64,000 nt of DNA from Candidatus Dormiibacterota bacterium (GCA_003162415.1 PMOL01000016.1:106095-170094); one strand, 5' to 3'. Shown: positions 54,784 to 63,778, counted from the stretch's first letter. Notes: generated from the sequence alone by a model not told the origin. Translations and numbers: made by a program.

Positions 54784-54966
54784 CTAGTGAGGCGAGCACA
54801 GCGCGTCGAGTTGCTCGGCAACGTCCGCCTTGAGTCGATCGACATCGCTACATACCTTGCCGCCCAAGCACAGCATGAAACCAAGGGCATCAACGACGTC
54901 GCCCCCTCTGAACACGAGAAGGCTCACCTCGGAATCGACCCCTTGAGCACCCACCACGCGCTCCAC
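54784..54966 (-). CDS. Small protein, start codon uncertain
   Basis: From GTG 54966 a 60-aa frame encodes VSLLVFRGGDVVDALGFML and a helical tail (DVDRLKADVAEQLDALC). The coding-like frame extends upstream without a start codon to 55023, where AGGAGG (55026-55031) sits at ribosome-site distance from CTA ACG. The true gene may have lost its start or use an unusual one. Confidence 0.5.
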   Translation of the reverse strand: MERVVGAQGVDSEVSLLVFRGGDVVDALGFMLCLGGKVCSDVDRLKADVAEQLDALCSPH

Positions 54967-55233
54967 CCCTTTGGGTTCTGCTCGCAGCCCTACTCGCGAA
55001 AGCCTGGCCGTGTACGCCGTTAGGACCTCCTAAACAGCGCCCGGTGCCGCTTCCTCAAGATCTGTCAGGACGCTGTTGTCCATAGCCGGAGCATTGTCCC
55101 TCCGTCGGCCCTCTGCGAGCGGCTCAGGGTGCCCAGTTCTAAAACGCCGACCCATGCAGCCAAACGGTTAGCAGCTAGTGATACTGGAACCGGTTCTGGT
55201 GCAGAGTTCCCACACGGCAGGAACGTTTCATGG

Positions 55234-56079
55234 CTACCACGACAGGTACGCTAGGTCAAGCATCACGTACAAGTCAATCGTTGCGACTTTAACGACATCG
55301 GCGTCTTCCATCTGCCAAGTTATTGTTTCGAGTGGGGCTACCGGCCTGCACTTTCCGACCCAGCAATCCACAAATCCATTCCAAAGCTGCTGTCGTCGGC
55401 TCGGCTCCGCTTCAGCGAGGAGATGTTGAGCGATCGAATCGAGATTCTTGATTGCTATCCACGTCGCAATGTCGGCGTCGGTGCCACAAGGTTCATCAAG
55501 CACCGGTAGCGTACCGGGCACAGTCACGAAGAAGAGCTCAACCTCAGTCGTCGCTGTGCTCCAACCGCCCTCATCCACGGCACGTATGTGAATTCCTTTA
55601 ATGCTTTGAAGGAGTTGCCCCTGAGCACTCTGCGGGCGCTTATGCTTGTCCTTTGCGACCTCACGCAGCCCTTTCAGTGACACGGCTACATGGTCCGGGA
55701 GTGGGAAGCGTGAGAAGTAGCGGCCTACGAGATTCGCAAATCGCACCTGCTCTTCGAGCGTTCCAACGCCTGGCGCCCTTGGCCAGTCGCGGACTAACTC
55801 GCGGGGTACACTCTGGACCTCGTTGAGGTTGGTGAAGTAGTCCACGCCAAGCGCCGGAAGGTGGATCAGATGAGGTGTGTTGCCTTCACGTGCCATCGCC
55901 GCTTCATGTCCATCTGCGCTCACCACTGGTGCGAGTTGAAGCTTGGGGAGAGTTGTGTTCACGAGGTCGCATGTCTGCGTTATGACTGCCTGTTTCTCTG
56001 ATGAATCGCCCCATGCGTCCAGAACGTCGGCCTGGCGCCAGAGACGCCATTCGTTACCTTCCTCGGCCTCTCTCTCCAC
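55234..56079 (-). CDS. Third gene of TIGR04255-HTH operon, unknown family
   Basis: A 281-aa soluble protein starting at GTG 56079, two bases after the upstream stop. Conserved-looking blocks are VITQTCDLVN, LAPVVSADG, FANLVGRYFSRFPLPDHVAVSL and VELFFVTV. I have the impression of a recurring uncharacterised family but cannot name it. Cys and His in the first block could bind metal. Coupled translation ties it to the HTH gene. Confidence 0.65.
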   Translation of the reverse strand: MEREAEEGNEWRLWRQADVLDAWGDSSEKQAVITQTCDLVNTTLPKLQLAPVVSADGHEAAMAREGNTPHLIHLPALGVDYFTNLNEVQSVPRELVRDWPRAPGVGTLEEQVRFANLVGRYFSRFPLPDHVAVSLKGLREVAKDKHKRPQSAQGQLLQSIKGIHIRAVDEGGWSTATTEVELFFVTVPGTLPVLDEPCGTDADIATWIAIKNLDSIAQHLLAEAEPSRRQQLWNGFVDCWVGKCRPVAPLETITWQMEDADVVKVATIDLYVMLDLAYLSW

Positions 56080-56081
56080 CC

Positions 56082-56645
56082 CTATACACTTGGCATGGTG
56101 CCGAGCAAGTCCTGAACGCTTAGCTCGCCTGGGAGCGGAGCTGGAGTGGCCGAACGAAGGAATGCGGTGTAAGGAGACACTCCCTCCGCATCGGGAGTAA
56201 GCAGCGAAACACGTACAGATTGAGGCCCATTCCCGTCGTACTTGTCGAGTAGGTTGTCAAACTGGCCCAAAAGCACGACGTGTCGCGAGCTCATCCGAAA
56301 GCCGTTCGCCCAGTTATGAATGGTGCGGCGGCTAACTCCCAGCACACGTCCTAACTCATCCCAAGACAGACCCGACCGGTGATACATCTTGCGCACTCGT
56401 TCCGTTTGGCCCTGAGCCACACGGCCCCGGACCAGATCTACACCCGCACCTGTCCCGAGGCCGCCAGCGGGAGCACTGGACAGAGCGCTGAGAACCGTCG
56501 TAATCGAGTTTGTAGTCGTTGTTGCCGGACTCCCCGAGAGGCAAATCAAGGGTAGCCCGATCATCAGAGCCTGAACTAGTGGAAGCTTATGGTTGGACAA
56601 CAGGTCATCTACCTGCCGAGCACCGCTATTCGTTGTGCTGGCCAT
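56082..56645 (-). CDS. HTH protein of the three-gene operon
   Basis: A 187-aa protein. The first 70 residues are Ser/Thr/Ala rich with a hydrophobic stretch (LVQALMIGLPLICL); residues about 75-115 hold an XRE-like HTH (MYHRSGLSWDELGRVLGVSRRTIHNWANG). The C-terminal region is unassigned. It overlaps the upstream TIGR04255-like gene by 20 bp. Likely the operon's DNA-binding regulator. Confidence 0.65.
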   Translation of the reverse strand: MASTTNSGARQVDDLLSNHKLPLVQALMIGLPLICLSGSPATTTTNSITTVLSALSSAPAGGLGTGAGVDLVRGRVAQGQTERVRKMYHRSGLSWDELGRVLGVSRRTIHNWANGFRMSSRHVVLLGQFDNLLDKYDGNGPQSVRVSLLTPDAEGVSPYTAFLRSATPAPLPGELSVQDLLGTMPSV

Positions 56646-57459
56646 CTCTCGTTCGGAACAGATTGAGCCCCTCGTCCGTGAGACACCAACGAAAGAATCG
56701 ATGAGCTGACTCTGCTTGGCGCCTTGCGCGTTCCGTCACTTCGTCCGCCGAGAATGCCCCTGCACTGGTCGTATATGCATCGATGTCGAGTATCCAGGTG
56801 CGTTCGCCGCTAGGTGGAACTCCAGGATCAACAATCGTACCGGCCGGAACGAGTCCCCATCGCGCCCTCAACTCAGCACCCTCCGATTTGAAGAGAGTAT
56901 CGACTATCGAGTGGCGTAGCTCAGTTGGTGGTGAGAGAGGAATGTTCAGTCCGGCATGTAATGGAGGCCCGAAGGGCGTGGTAATCGCGTCGTAGCCCTT
57001 GTCAAAGGGACCCTCGATACGGTTGAAGTACCGAACTCCAATTCGGTCTGCCGCCGCTGGGGCGAGGGTTGTCGCGACCGCTTGTAGAACCCGCCGCAAT
57101 CGATCAAGGAAATCGTCTCGTGAACTGTAAAGACGCGTCTCTACCGAAACAAAGTTGGGGGTGAGCGAAACCTGCCATCCCACCTCGGTAGTGTCTTGCA
57201 ATCGCCATATAAGCTGACCCTCGACCTCAGTCTGTTTGATTCCCTCCGGAGTGATCGCTAGGGCCAAGGCACGCTCTTCCCTGAGGACTGGATACTCCTG
57301 CCTGAGGGCAGCTGCGACTCGACCGATACCCTCCGGAACCGTCAAATCGACGATCTTCGGGTAGGACACTTGGCAGATGACCCGAACCAGAGGACCAGAT
57401 CCCAAGGGGACCTCTTCCAACTCTTCCGCGCCAAAGGGACTGGCGAGAGCTACGGCCAC
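56626..57459 (-). CDS. TIGR04255-family-like protein
   Basis: A 277-aa protein from GTG 57459. The pattern PLVRVICQVSYP, W-Q-VSLTPNFVSVETRLYSSRDDFLDRL and DRIGVRYFNRIEG matches TIGR04255 proteins, an uncharacterised family commonly found in variable, defence-rich regions. No enzyme motif is evident. First gene of a coupled operon with an HTH protein and an unknown protein. Confidence 0.75.
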   Translation of the reverse strand: MAVALASPFGAEELEEVPLGSGPLVRVICQVSYPKIVDLTVPEGIGRVAAALRQEYPVLREERALALAITPEGIKQTEVEGQLIWRLQDTTEVGWQVSLTPNFVSVETRLYSSRDDFLDRLRRVLQAVATTLAPAAADRIGVRYFNRIEGPFDKGYDAITTPFGPPLHAGLNIPLSPPTELRHSIVDTLFKSEGAELRARWGLVPAGTIVDPGVPPSGERTWILDIDAYTTSAGAFSADEVTERARRQAESAHRFFRWCLTDEGLNLFRTRDGQHNE

Positions 57460-57824
57460 GGTTCACACTTTACTTCACACGCCCTTGCTTCAGGTTGCGC
57501 CCCGGTGACGCCCTCATGAAGCTCGTCGGGGAGCCTTCGGCGGCAGCGACGCCTAGTCGCTCGGACGGCTCCGATGTCCATGAGGGCGCCTTCACTTGCT
57601 GAGGTGGACACGGCGAGACAGGCGCAGGCACCGAGTGACTGACCTGGCCTGCACGGCATTTTTCTCACCGCATACCGGCGCGAGCGCGACAGCATCATGG
57701 CCGTCATCGAGCAGTGGCGGCAGCAGCAGGGCGACACCATACGGCCCGTAGTTGTGCGCACCCCGGCCATCCCTTCCGGCTCTGGCGGCGGGTGGCAGAC
57801 GACGGAACCGTGGCCCGTGCCGCT
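57460..57824. other. Gene-free stretch with insertion-sequence debris
   Basis: Contains a 10-bp inverted repeat (CGCCCTCATG at 57509-57518, CATGAGGGCG at 57579-57588) and, at 57603-57645, a copy of the IS481-type end found at 41548-41591. Open frames here are shadows. Confidence 0.55.
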
Positions 57825-58769
57825 TCAGCTTGCCGCCGGTCCGACGATCGTGTACTGCCACGGGCAGGCGGCGATGGGTTGGCCATTGAGGGCCGGATCG
57901 TTCTCAACAATCGTCTGGAGCGCGAGTGTCCCCGCCAAGAGATAGATCGTCCTTGATCCGCGCAGTGCATCAGGCGGGATATTCGCCGATGTTGCGAGAT
58001 AGTCCATGCTGGAGACCCCGAAGAACGGTAGGACGACTTCGAAGCCCCAGCCGCGCTTCGCGCACTCGCTCCCGATCGACCACGTGAAGGTGTACATCCC
58101 GGTCGCCGGCACTGAGGCGGCCGTGATCCCAAGAAGCAACTCCTCGGGAGTGTATGGGTAAACAGGCGTCTCACTGGAGGGCGGACGCGCGTCACCGGTT
58201 CCTCGGTTCGAAATGATCGTCGTCGATTGGCCGTCAGTCGCTAAATACAACTCAGCGATGTCGCGCTGCAAATTGTATGCGTCAGTCGCAGCCGTTTTGC
58301 CGGCGGCACCCCAGTCAGCCAAAGTGGTTGCACTAAACAGTGTCGATAGGTCGTGGTTCAGGAGGTCCGCGTCTTGAGTTAGCTGCACTGGCATTTCGTA
58401 TCCGGTGCCGGACGTCATTTCATCGAGACCCCCTCGAACAACTTCGTAGAAGCCTTGAATCTTGATGTCTGAATCTTGGGGTTCCATGTCGCCGAGCTCC
58501 GCGTAGAACTCCAACAGGTCGAGGGCGTTCAGCGCCGCTCCAGGTAGTGCCGGCGTCGGCACGGGCGTTGGTGCGGCGAATGTTGGCAACGGCGCTGGAT
58601 AGGTTGCAGTGCCTGAATCCGCGGGGGTCGATTCGATCCGTGTGGGCGTCGACGAACTGGCTGAGGCGCACCCCACGACAACAGACCCACAGAGCGCGCC
58701 TGCAACGACCCTGGCCCAGCAACGCCCTGACGGCCCTGACCCCGCGAGACGCATCAACATCCGCGGCAT
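57825..58769 (-). CDS. Lipoprotein, unknown function
   Basis: A 314-aa protein with lipobox VVVGC (Cys34), a Thr/Pro-rich stalk to about residue 75 and a mixed domain (DLLEFYAELGDMEPQDSDIKIQG in two parts; MYTFTWSIGSECAKRGWGFEVVLPF). ATG 58769 is used; ATGs at 58760 and 58754 would still give a full signal. No recognised family. Confidence 0.65.
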   Translation of the reverse strand: MPRMLMRLAGSGPSGRCWARVVAGALCGSVVVGCASASSSTPTRIESTPADSGTATYPAPLPTFAAPTPVPTPALPGAALNALDLLEFYAELGDMEPQDSDIKIQGFYEVVRGGLDEMTSGTGYEMPVQLTQDADLLNHDLSTLFSATTLADWGAAGKTAATDAYNLQRDIAELYLATDGQSTTIISNRGTGDARPPSSETPVYPYTPEELLLGITAASVPATGMYTFTWSIGSECAKRGWGFEVVLPFFGVSSMDYLATSANIPPDALRGSRTIYLLAGTLALQTIVENDPALNGQPIAACPWQYTIVGPAAS

Positions 58770-58843
58770 AGACTGCGCCTTTCCTGGGTTCCGCCGGCGC
58801 CACGATCATGCCTTGGCGATGCACCCTCTTGAAGCGAGCACAA

Positions 58844-60037
58844 CTAGGTCCCGCGCGAGTGTGATCGAAGGGAGTCGGCAGCTTCGCGGATGACCGTAAG
58901 AGCGGCCACCGTTCGGGCGCGCACCGCATTCCATGCGTCGCCCCATTCGTCTGTTGGCAGCTTGAGCCCCAGTCGCAGCGCTGCCCGATCGCCCTTCTTT
59001 TCGACTCCATGTTGGCGCCACACGCGTAGATCGTAGAGAGCCTCGAGATCCTCAATAGCCGAGCGGACTCGTGGCTCTGCCTCGGGGGAGAGCTTCTGAG
59101 CGGTCAGGTACTTCCCAAGACGCTCCAGTGCGTGCCCTGAAGCTGTGCCGTCGGGTCGGAGGTCGTCGAGGACTTCACAAATGGCGCTTATCCCGCTGTC
59201 GAAGTCGGTCGACGTCGCGCAGTTGAGGGCGAGTTTCGCAGCGACTTCGAACCGGCTGCTAGGGATGAGCGATATCTTCGTCCACGCCAGCCATATGACG
59301 TTGAGATAGTCGAGGGCTTCCGAGAGCGCGAGAGACGAAACAAGTATTGGGGCAGGTGCTGGGGGTGGGGGCGGCGACAACTCAACGAGTAGCCGATCTG
59401 CGTAGTCCTGCAGAGTCCTGACCCCTTCATATGCCTGGATGTATGGGTCTAGTTCGAGTGTCCACGTCCCATCGACGGGACCTCCAGTCCGATCGATGTA
59501 TCGGAGGGTGGAAGGTTCCTGGCGAAGGATGTCACCGAGCAACTGCAGGTCTTCGGCGGCAATGCCGAGACTCGGCGGTCGCGGAAAGAGATAGGGCGAC
59601 ACTTCCCCTCCCGTCACTTTGACGATTTGGACCTCTCGAGGCGACGGCTTGAACGCCTGGGCGATCGAAGCCAGGCGCGCCAACGCGCTAACGAAGAGAT
59701 TGCATTCGTAGAGAGCGCCAGCGTGGAACAGACCGACGGCCGTCAGTCCCACAAGATCATCAGGTGCAGGAGGGATGCCGAGTCCTCTCCCTTTCCAAAG
59801 CCAGCCATACTGCGCGAACCCCGTTCCGAGGCGGACCCACGGGCAGTCAGTCATCAAGGCTTCCGCACCGGGTCGCACGCCCCCCTGATGCAGGGTCACC
59901 TGCACGTACTGGTAGATCGGCCACACCCCCTCCATCTGCCGAGCCTCCCAGATGACCTCGAGGAGTCGCCTCTGCTCCTGCGATGGAGCCTTGAGCAAGG
60001 GGTTTTGGGGGTCCTCATCAGCCACCGTCGTGGTCAT
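58844..60037 (-). CDS. Unknown protein with possible N-terminal winged helix
   Basis: A 397-aa soluble protein from ATG 60037. Residues about 20-75 (EQRRLLEVIWEARQMEGVWPIYQYV) may form a winged helix. A proline-rich linker (PPPPPAPAP) divides it, and the C-terminal helical part (about 250-390) includes RSAIEDLEALYDLRVWRQHG. It begins 10 bp after the paralogue B stop, so the two form an operon. Unknown function; the abundance of this type in islands suggests a defence or regulatory role. Confidence 0.6.
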   Translation of the reverse strand: MTTTVADEDPQNPLLKAPSQEQRRLLEVIWEARQMEGVWPIYQYVQVTLHQGGVRPGAEALMTDCPWVRLGTGFAQYGWLWKGRGLGIPPAPDDLVGLTAVGLFHAGALYECNLFVSALARLASIAQAFKPSPREVQIVKVTGGEVSPYLFPRPPSLGIAAEDLQLLGDILRQEPSTLRYIDRTGGPVDGTWTLELDPYIQAYEGVRTLQDYADRLLVELSPPPPPAPAPILVSSLALSEALDYLNVIWLAWTKISLIPSSRFEVAAKLALNCATSTDFDSGISAICEVLDDLRPDGTASGHALERLGKYLTAQKLSPEAEPRVRSAIEDLEALYDLRVWRQHGVEKKGDRAALRLGLKLPTDEWGDAWNAVRARTVAALTVIREAADSLRSHSRGT

Positions 60038-60047
60038 TGCTAACGCA

Positions 60048-60599
60048 CTACCCAAAGTCCTCAATTGCAGCCACCCAAGGGAGGCGCTGAGCGTCTGCCG
60101 GCAGGGAGACTAATGGTGGGCCCCCCGTCCGCAGATTGAACCTCAGCGCGTTGCCGAGTTGGTCTAGGCGATAGGCCCAAAAGTCCTCGTCCGGCGAGTA
60201 CTCGCCGGAGATATTGGACATGTCTGGTGTTCCGAGCCTACTCGAGTTGCCACCGAGCGTGACTAGCTCGATCGCGCCCGCAGCGACCGCGAATCCATAG
60301 CCCTGGCTCCAGTAAAGGACGTCCTTCCGCCAGAGGAAGATGCGCGCTCGGAGCGCAGGCCCGCGCCCTATGTTCTTGATCTCAATCGACGGCCCTTGGC
60401 GGCCGAGGATCAAAACCGGCTGAATCGCGAGTTCGCGATCGCGTCGAGCCTCGCTTCCCAGAGCGACTGTCGCCTCCGCCTCTTTCTCCGAGACCTTCAC
60501 AGCGGCACGGGTCTGCCATCCGAGCCATACCTTGGCCGCGGCCATCACGGCTGTGACGAGCGCGAGCCCTCCAGCGACCCAGTCGAGCGTCGGATCCAC
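60048..60599 (-). CDS. Single-helix membrane protein, paralogue B of the flanking pair
   Basis: A 183-aa protein from GTG 60599. It matches paralogue A (39622-40281) along its length: LDWV-GGLALVTAVMAAAKVWLGWQTR anchor, charged coil KVSEKEAEATVALGSEARRDREL, NIGRGPALRARIF and QLGNALRFNLRTGGPP. The middle loop is shorter. It too lies just left of a tRNA-Leu scar, so gene and scar were duplicated or acquired together. Confidence 0.7.
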   Translation of the reverse strand: MDPTLDWVAGGLALVTAVMAAAKVWLGWQTRAAVKVSEKEAEATVALGSEARRDRELAIQPVLILGRQGPSIEIKNIGRGPALRARIFLWRKDVLYWSQGYGFAVAAGAIELVTLGGNSSRLGTPDMSNISGEYSPDEDFWAYRLDQLGNALRFNLRTGGPPLVSLPADAQRLPWVAAIEDFG

Positions 60600-60640
60600 G
60601 GATGGCAGCTTACGCAGTGGAACCGAAGCGATCTCTTGTC

Positions 60641-60668
60641 GCTGTGGCTACATCGGTGGCTACATATG
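60641..60668 (+). repeat. GTGGCTACAT pair left of scar L2
   Basis: TGTGGCTACATCGGTGGCTACATAT repeats GTGGCTACAT 13 bp apart. A similar pair is left of scar L1 (about 40312). Possible integrase arm sites on the opposite side from the GGGGTACG pair. Confidence 0.45.
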
Positions 60669-60724
60669 GGTCTGTTGGGTGGCTGCCTGATTGAGCCAGA
60701 TCGCGGGAACCGCTTATCTATCAA

Positions 60725-60783
60725 CGTGCCGGGAGAGGGAGTCGAACCCTCATGAGGTTGTCCTCGGCGGTTTTTGAGAGCCC
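60725..60783 (-). other. 3' half of tRNA-Leu(CAA): attachment-site scar L2
   Basis: Minus strand CTCAAAAACCG (CAA at 60774-60776), variable arm GAGGACAACCTC, T-arm GGGTTCGACTCCC. Nearly the same as L1, and the similarity runs on for about 130 bp to the right, ending in GTAGGGGTACGCGTAGGGG. No 5' tRNA half. The rest of 60600-61078 carries no gene that I can support. Confidence 0.72.
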
Positions 60784-61078
60784 CGCCCGAGTGTTTTCGC
60801 GTGCCGGCGCGGGCCAATTTGGGTCGTCGCGTATTCGGCGGATGGGATGGCCGTGACTCCGTGTGCTACGGCGGCGTGCGGGCTGAGAGTCCTGTAGGGG
60901 TACGCGTAGGGGTCCTGAGCGGGCCGGATACTGCTCCGCCCTCGTCGTAGATGCTCTGAGGCTCATCGCGCAACCTCTGACGGCCTGCAGCCTGATCCTT
61001 GAGGAAGCGCCTCAGCACCACACCGGTCCCAATGAGGCGCACTCGCGCTCGGCCCTGAAAGAGGTTTAGATTCGGCGA

Positions 61079-62053
61079 ATGAAGGTGATCGTCCTCGGCG
61101 GAACCCGCTTCATCGGCCGGGCTATCGTTGATGCCCTCGTTGCCGCTAGACACGAGCCGCTGCTCTGTCACCGCGGCAACACCGAACCCGATGGCCTTCC
61201 CACCGTTGCCCACCTCCACGCCGAGCGTCGACATCTCGGCGAGCACCGCGATCGTCTGCGCACATTCGCCCCAGACGCCGTCGTCGACTGCCTGGCGATG
61301 TCGGCAGGTGACGCCCGCGCCGCTCTCGCTGCGCTCCCCGACGACACACTCCACCGGGTCGTCCTCTCCTCGCAAGACGTGTACCGAGCCTTTGCCACCC
61401 TGCAGCACAATGGACTGGCCACAGACTCGGTGCCCATCACTGAGGCAGCTCCGCTCCGGGCGGATCGCTACCCTAACGAGGCCACTGGCCAGGAGGACTA
61501 CTCCAAGATCGAAGTCGAGGAGATTGTTTTGGAGGCTGGTGCGACGGTGCTGCGGCTGCCAATGACCTTCGGGCCGCACGACTACCAACGGCGGGAGGAG
61601 TTTGTTCTCCGCCGGGTGCGCGCCGGCCGCCTGCGCATTCCCGTGGGTGCGGCGAATGCCCTGTTGCCGCTCGCGCTCGTAGACGATGTCGCGCGGGGTG
61701 TCGTTGCCGCCGTGGAGCGCCACGCTGATCGCGGCACCATTTACAACTTAGCCCCTGCCCATACAGACCCGGTTGCCGTGTGGATGCGGCGAATTCTGAC
61801 CGCCGCCAGCTCGACCGCTGCGCTAGTCCGCGTCCCGGACGGCACCCCGCTCCCCGAGGACCTTGGGCTCACCAGAGCTTCCTCGCAGCCGCTAGTCATT
61901 TCCTCGGCCAAGGCACGGCAGGAACTCGGTTACCGCGACACGGATGCGGACGAGGCGGTTTCCCGCTCTGTGCTGTGGCACCTAGCTCATCCGCCCGACG
62001 ATGTCGCTGACGACTTCGCCCGGGACGATCAGGCTTTGGCGGCGGTTGGCTAA
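61079..62053 (+). CDS. NAD-dependent epimerase/reductase-like protein
   Basis: A 324-aa extended SDR-type protein. The N-terminal loop VIVLGGTRFIGRAIV binds the dinucleotide; SSQDVYRAF replaces the Ser site. The active-site region is EDYSKIEVEE, a YxxxK-like DYSKIE. The shape resembles atypical SDRs including reductases acting on UDP-sugars. The next gene follows in the same direction 10 bp later. Confidence 0.75.
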   Translation: MKVIVLGGTRFIGRAIVDALVAARHEPLLCHRGNTEPDGLPTVAHLHAERRHLGEHRDRLRTFAPDAVVDCLAMSAGDARAALAALPDDTLHRVVLSSQDVYRAFATLQHNGLATDSVPITEAAPLRADRYPNEATGQEDYSKIEVEEIVLEAGATVLRLPMTFGPHDYQRREEFVLRRVRAGRLRIPVGAANALLPLALVDDVARGVVAAVERHADRGTIYNLAPAHTDPVAVWMRRILTAASSTAALVRVPDGTPLPEDLGLTRASSQPLVISSAKARQELGYRDTDADEAVSRSVLWHLAHPPDDVADDFARDDQALAAVG

Positions 62054-62063
62054 GCCCTTGTCC

Positions 62064-62948
62064 GTGGATACGGCGCAAAGGGATCGCTGGGCAGCATGGC
62101 TTCTGTCACGCCGCCAAGGTGGCGCCGAGCAGCCGAGTGATGACGTACTTGAGTGGCTTCGCGCCGTTCGCGATCGGGTTCTTGCAGGAGCGCAACTCCA
62201 GCCCGACGACGTTGTCCTCGACGTCGGGTGCGGTGACGGCCTAATCGGTTTTGGGGCACTAGAGCTGCTCTCGCAGCAGGGTCGCGTAATCTTCAGCGAC
62301 GTTTCGCGCGACCTGCTGGATCGCTGCCAGACCATCGCGGATGGCCTTGTAGCCGTGTCCCGCTGCCGCTTCGTGGAAGCCTCGGCGGACGCTCTCGACG
62401 CGATCTCCAATTCGAGTGTCGACGTCGTGACTACTCGCTCGGTGCTCATCTACGTCGCCGAGAAGGCCCGCGCCTTTGCCGAGTTTTACCGCGTACTTCG
62501 GCCCGCCGGCCGCCTATCTATCTTCGAGCCGATCAACCGCTTCACCTTTCCTGACCCGACGGGCGTTTTCGACGGCTTTGACCTGAGAACGCTAGGCGAA
62601 ACGATCGTCGCGAAGGTCAATGCAGCGTTCAGTGTGGGGGCTTCAGAGCGTGTGCCGATGATGGACTTCGACGAACGCGACCTTGTCGCAATTGCCGAAG
62701 GGGCCGGCTTCGATGAAATTCATCTCACGTATGAAGTAGAGATTGGCCCGCGGCCGCCACAGGACTGGGTGCGCTACCTGAACAGTTCGGGCAATCCACT
62801 ATCGCCCACCCTCGACGAGGCGCTGCGTCAAGCGCTCACGCCTGCCGAGCGAGAGAGTTTTGTCGCGGCCATGCGCCCACTGGTGGAGCAGGGCCGGGGA
62901 ACCTTGCGCCGCCAGAGGGCCTACCTGTCCGCACGTAAGGTCGAGTAA
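62064..62948 (+). CDS. SAM-dependent methyltransferase
   Basis: A class I methyltransferase of 294 aa from GTG 62064, where the usual N-terminus VDTAQRDRWAAWLL begins; ATG 62001 (315 aa) and TTG 62046 are alternatives. SAM motif I is VVLDVGCGDGLIGFGAL; DVVTTRSVLIYV and RLSIFEPINR follow. Small-molecule methylation is likely; substrate unknown. Probably cotranscribed with the epimerase. Confidence 0.8.
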   Translation: MDTAQRDRWAAWLLSRRQGGAEQPSDDVLEWLRAVRDRVLAGAQLQPDDVVLDVGCGDGLIGFGALELLSQQGRVIFSDVSRDLLDRCQTIADGLVAVSRCRFVEASADALDAISNSSVDVVTTRSVLIYVAEKARAFAEFYRVLRPAGRLSIFEPINRFTFPDPTGVFDGFDLRTLGETIVAKVNAAFSVGASERVPMMDFDERDLVAIAEGAGFDEIHLTYEVEIGPRPPQDWVRYLNSSGNPLSPTLDEALRQALTPAERESFVAAMRPLVEQGRGTLRRQRAYLSARKVE

Positions 62949-63112
62949 GGCGCCGAGCCCTCAGGCACCGCTGGAACACATCATCCAGGGCGATTGGATC
63001 GAACGCGTGCCACTGAGAGCGTCCAACAGGCCCGGAAGGTCAGCGCCTGGACCTGCGACACCTGGGCGCTGACCAAACAAGAACCCTTCCGATGGGGCCG
63101 GAAGGGCGCGCC

Positions 63113-63523
63113 CTACGGCTCCGTGATCTGGAGACTCACGTTGACGGTGGCCCCGTTGTTGACCGTCACGGTGGCGCTGTAATGGCCCGGTTCCTCTTGC
63201 TGCGGCGCGGAGACGGTGTAGGTTCCGGGCGGCACGTCGAAGCCAAAGACGCCGCTGGCGTTCGTGGTTGCCGTGGCGGCCACCGTTCCATCGCGACGCG
63301 TTACGGTGATGGTCGCGTTCTTCTCCACTTGGAAATAACCGGAGGGGCACGGAGACTGTCCCATGCAGGCGGGAACGGGTCCCGCGGTGAGGGTAAAGGT
63401 TCCGTGGATGTGGCCCTGAGCCGTAAGTCCCGTCGACGGCGGAGTTGCAGTTGAGGATGGCGAGCTGGTGCACCCGGTGGCCGCTATTGCTATGACGGCG
63501 AGGCTCAGCCGTAGGCCTTGCAC
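63113..63523 (-). CDS. Lipoprotein with carboxypeptidase-regulatory-like domain
   Basis: A 136-aa lipoprotein from GTG 63523 with lipobox IAATGC. The mature domain (ATITVTRRDGTVAATATTNASGVFGFDVPPGTYTV) is an immunoglobulin-like fold of the carboxypeptidase regulatory type, used in surface and transport proteins. Monocistronic. Confidence 0.75.
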   Translation of the reverse strand: MQGLRLSLAVIAIAATGCTSSPSSTATPPSTGLTAQGHIHGTFTLTAGPVPACMGQSPCPSGYFQVEKNATITVTRRDGTVAATATTNASGVFGFDVPPGTYTVSAPQQEEPGHYSATVTVNNGATVNVSLQITEP

Positions 63524-63778
63524 TCAATAACTCCCTGACACGGCCCCAAAGCGGCCTTGTTCTGATTATCGCTCAGTTCTTTGATCGCGCCCCCACGCTA
63601 CGTGGAGCAGCGTGGATGGGTGCATCGCGTCGCCGACAACCATGGTCCCCGCCCGGCGCAACGGCCCGACAAGCCTCCTTTGCTGAACATAAACGGACGT
63701 TCTTACTCAAATGGCCGGTGAATCGCTCAGTTCGTTGCCGCCAACATCCGCTCCACTCACTCGGCTCGTTGCCGAGCC
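63524..63778. other. Intergenic stretch at the right end
   Basis: No frame with coding character. Must include the promoter for the lipoprotein and the terminator of the right-end gene. Confidence 0.45.
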
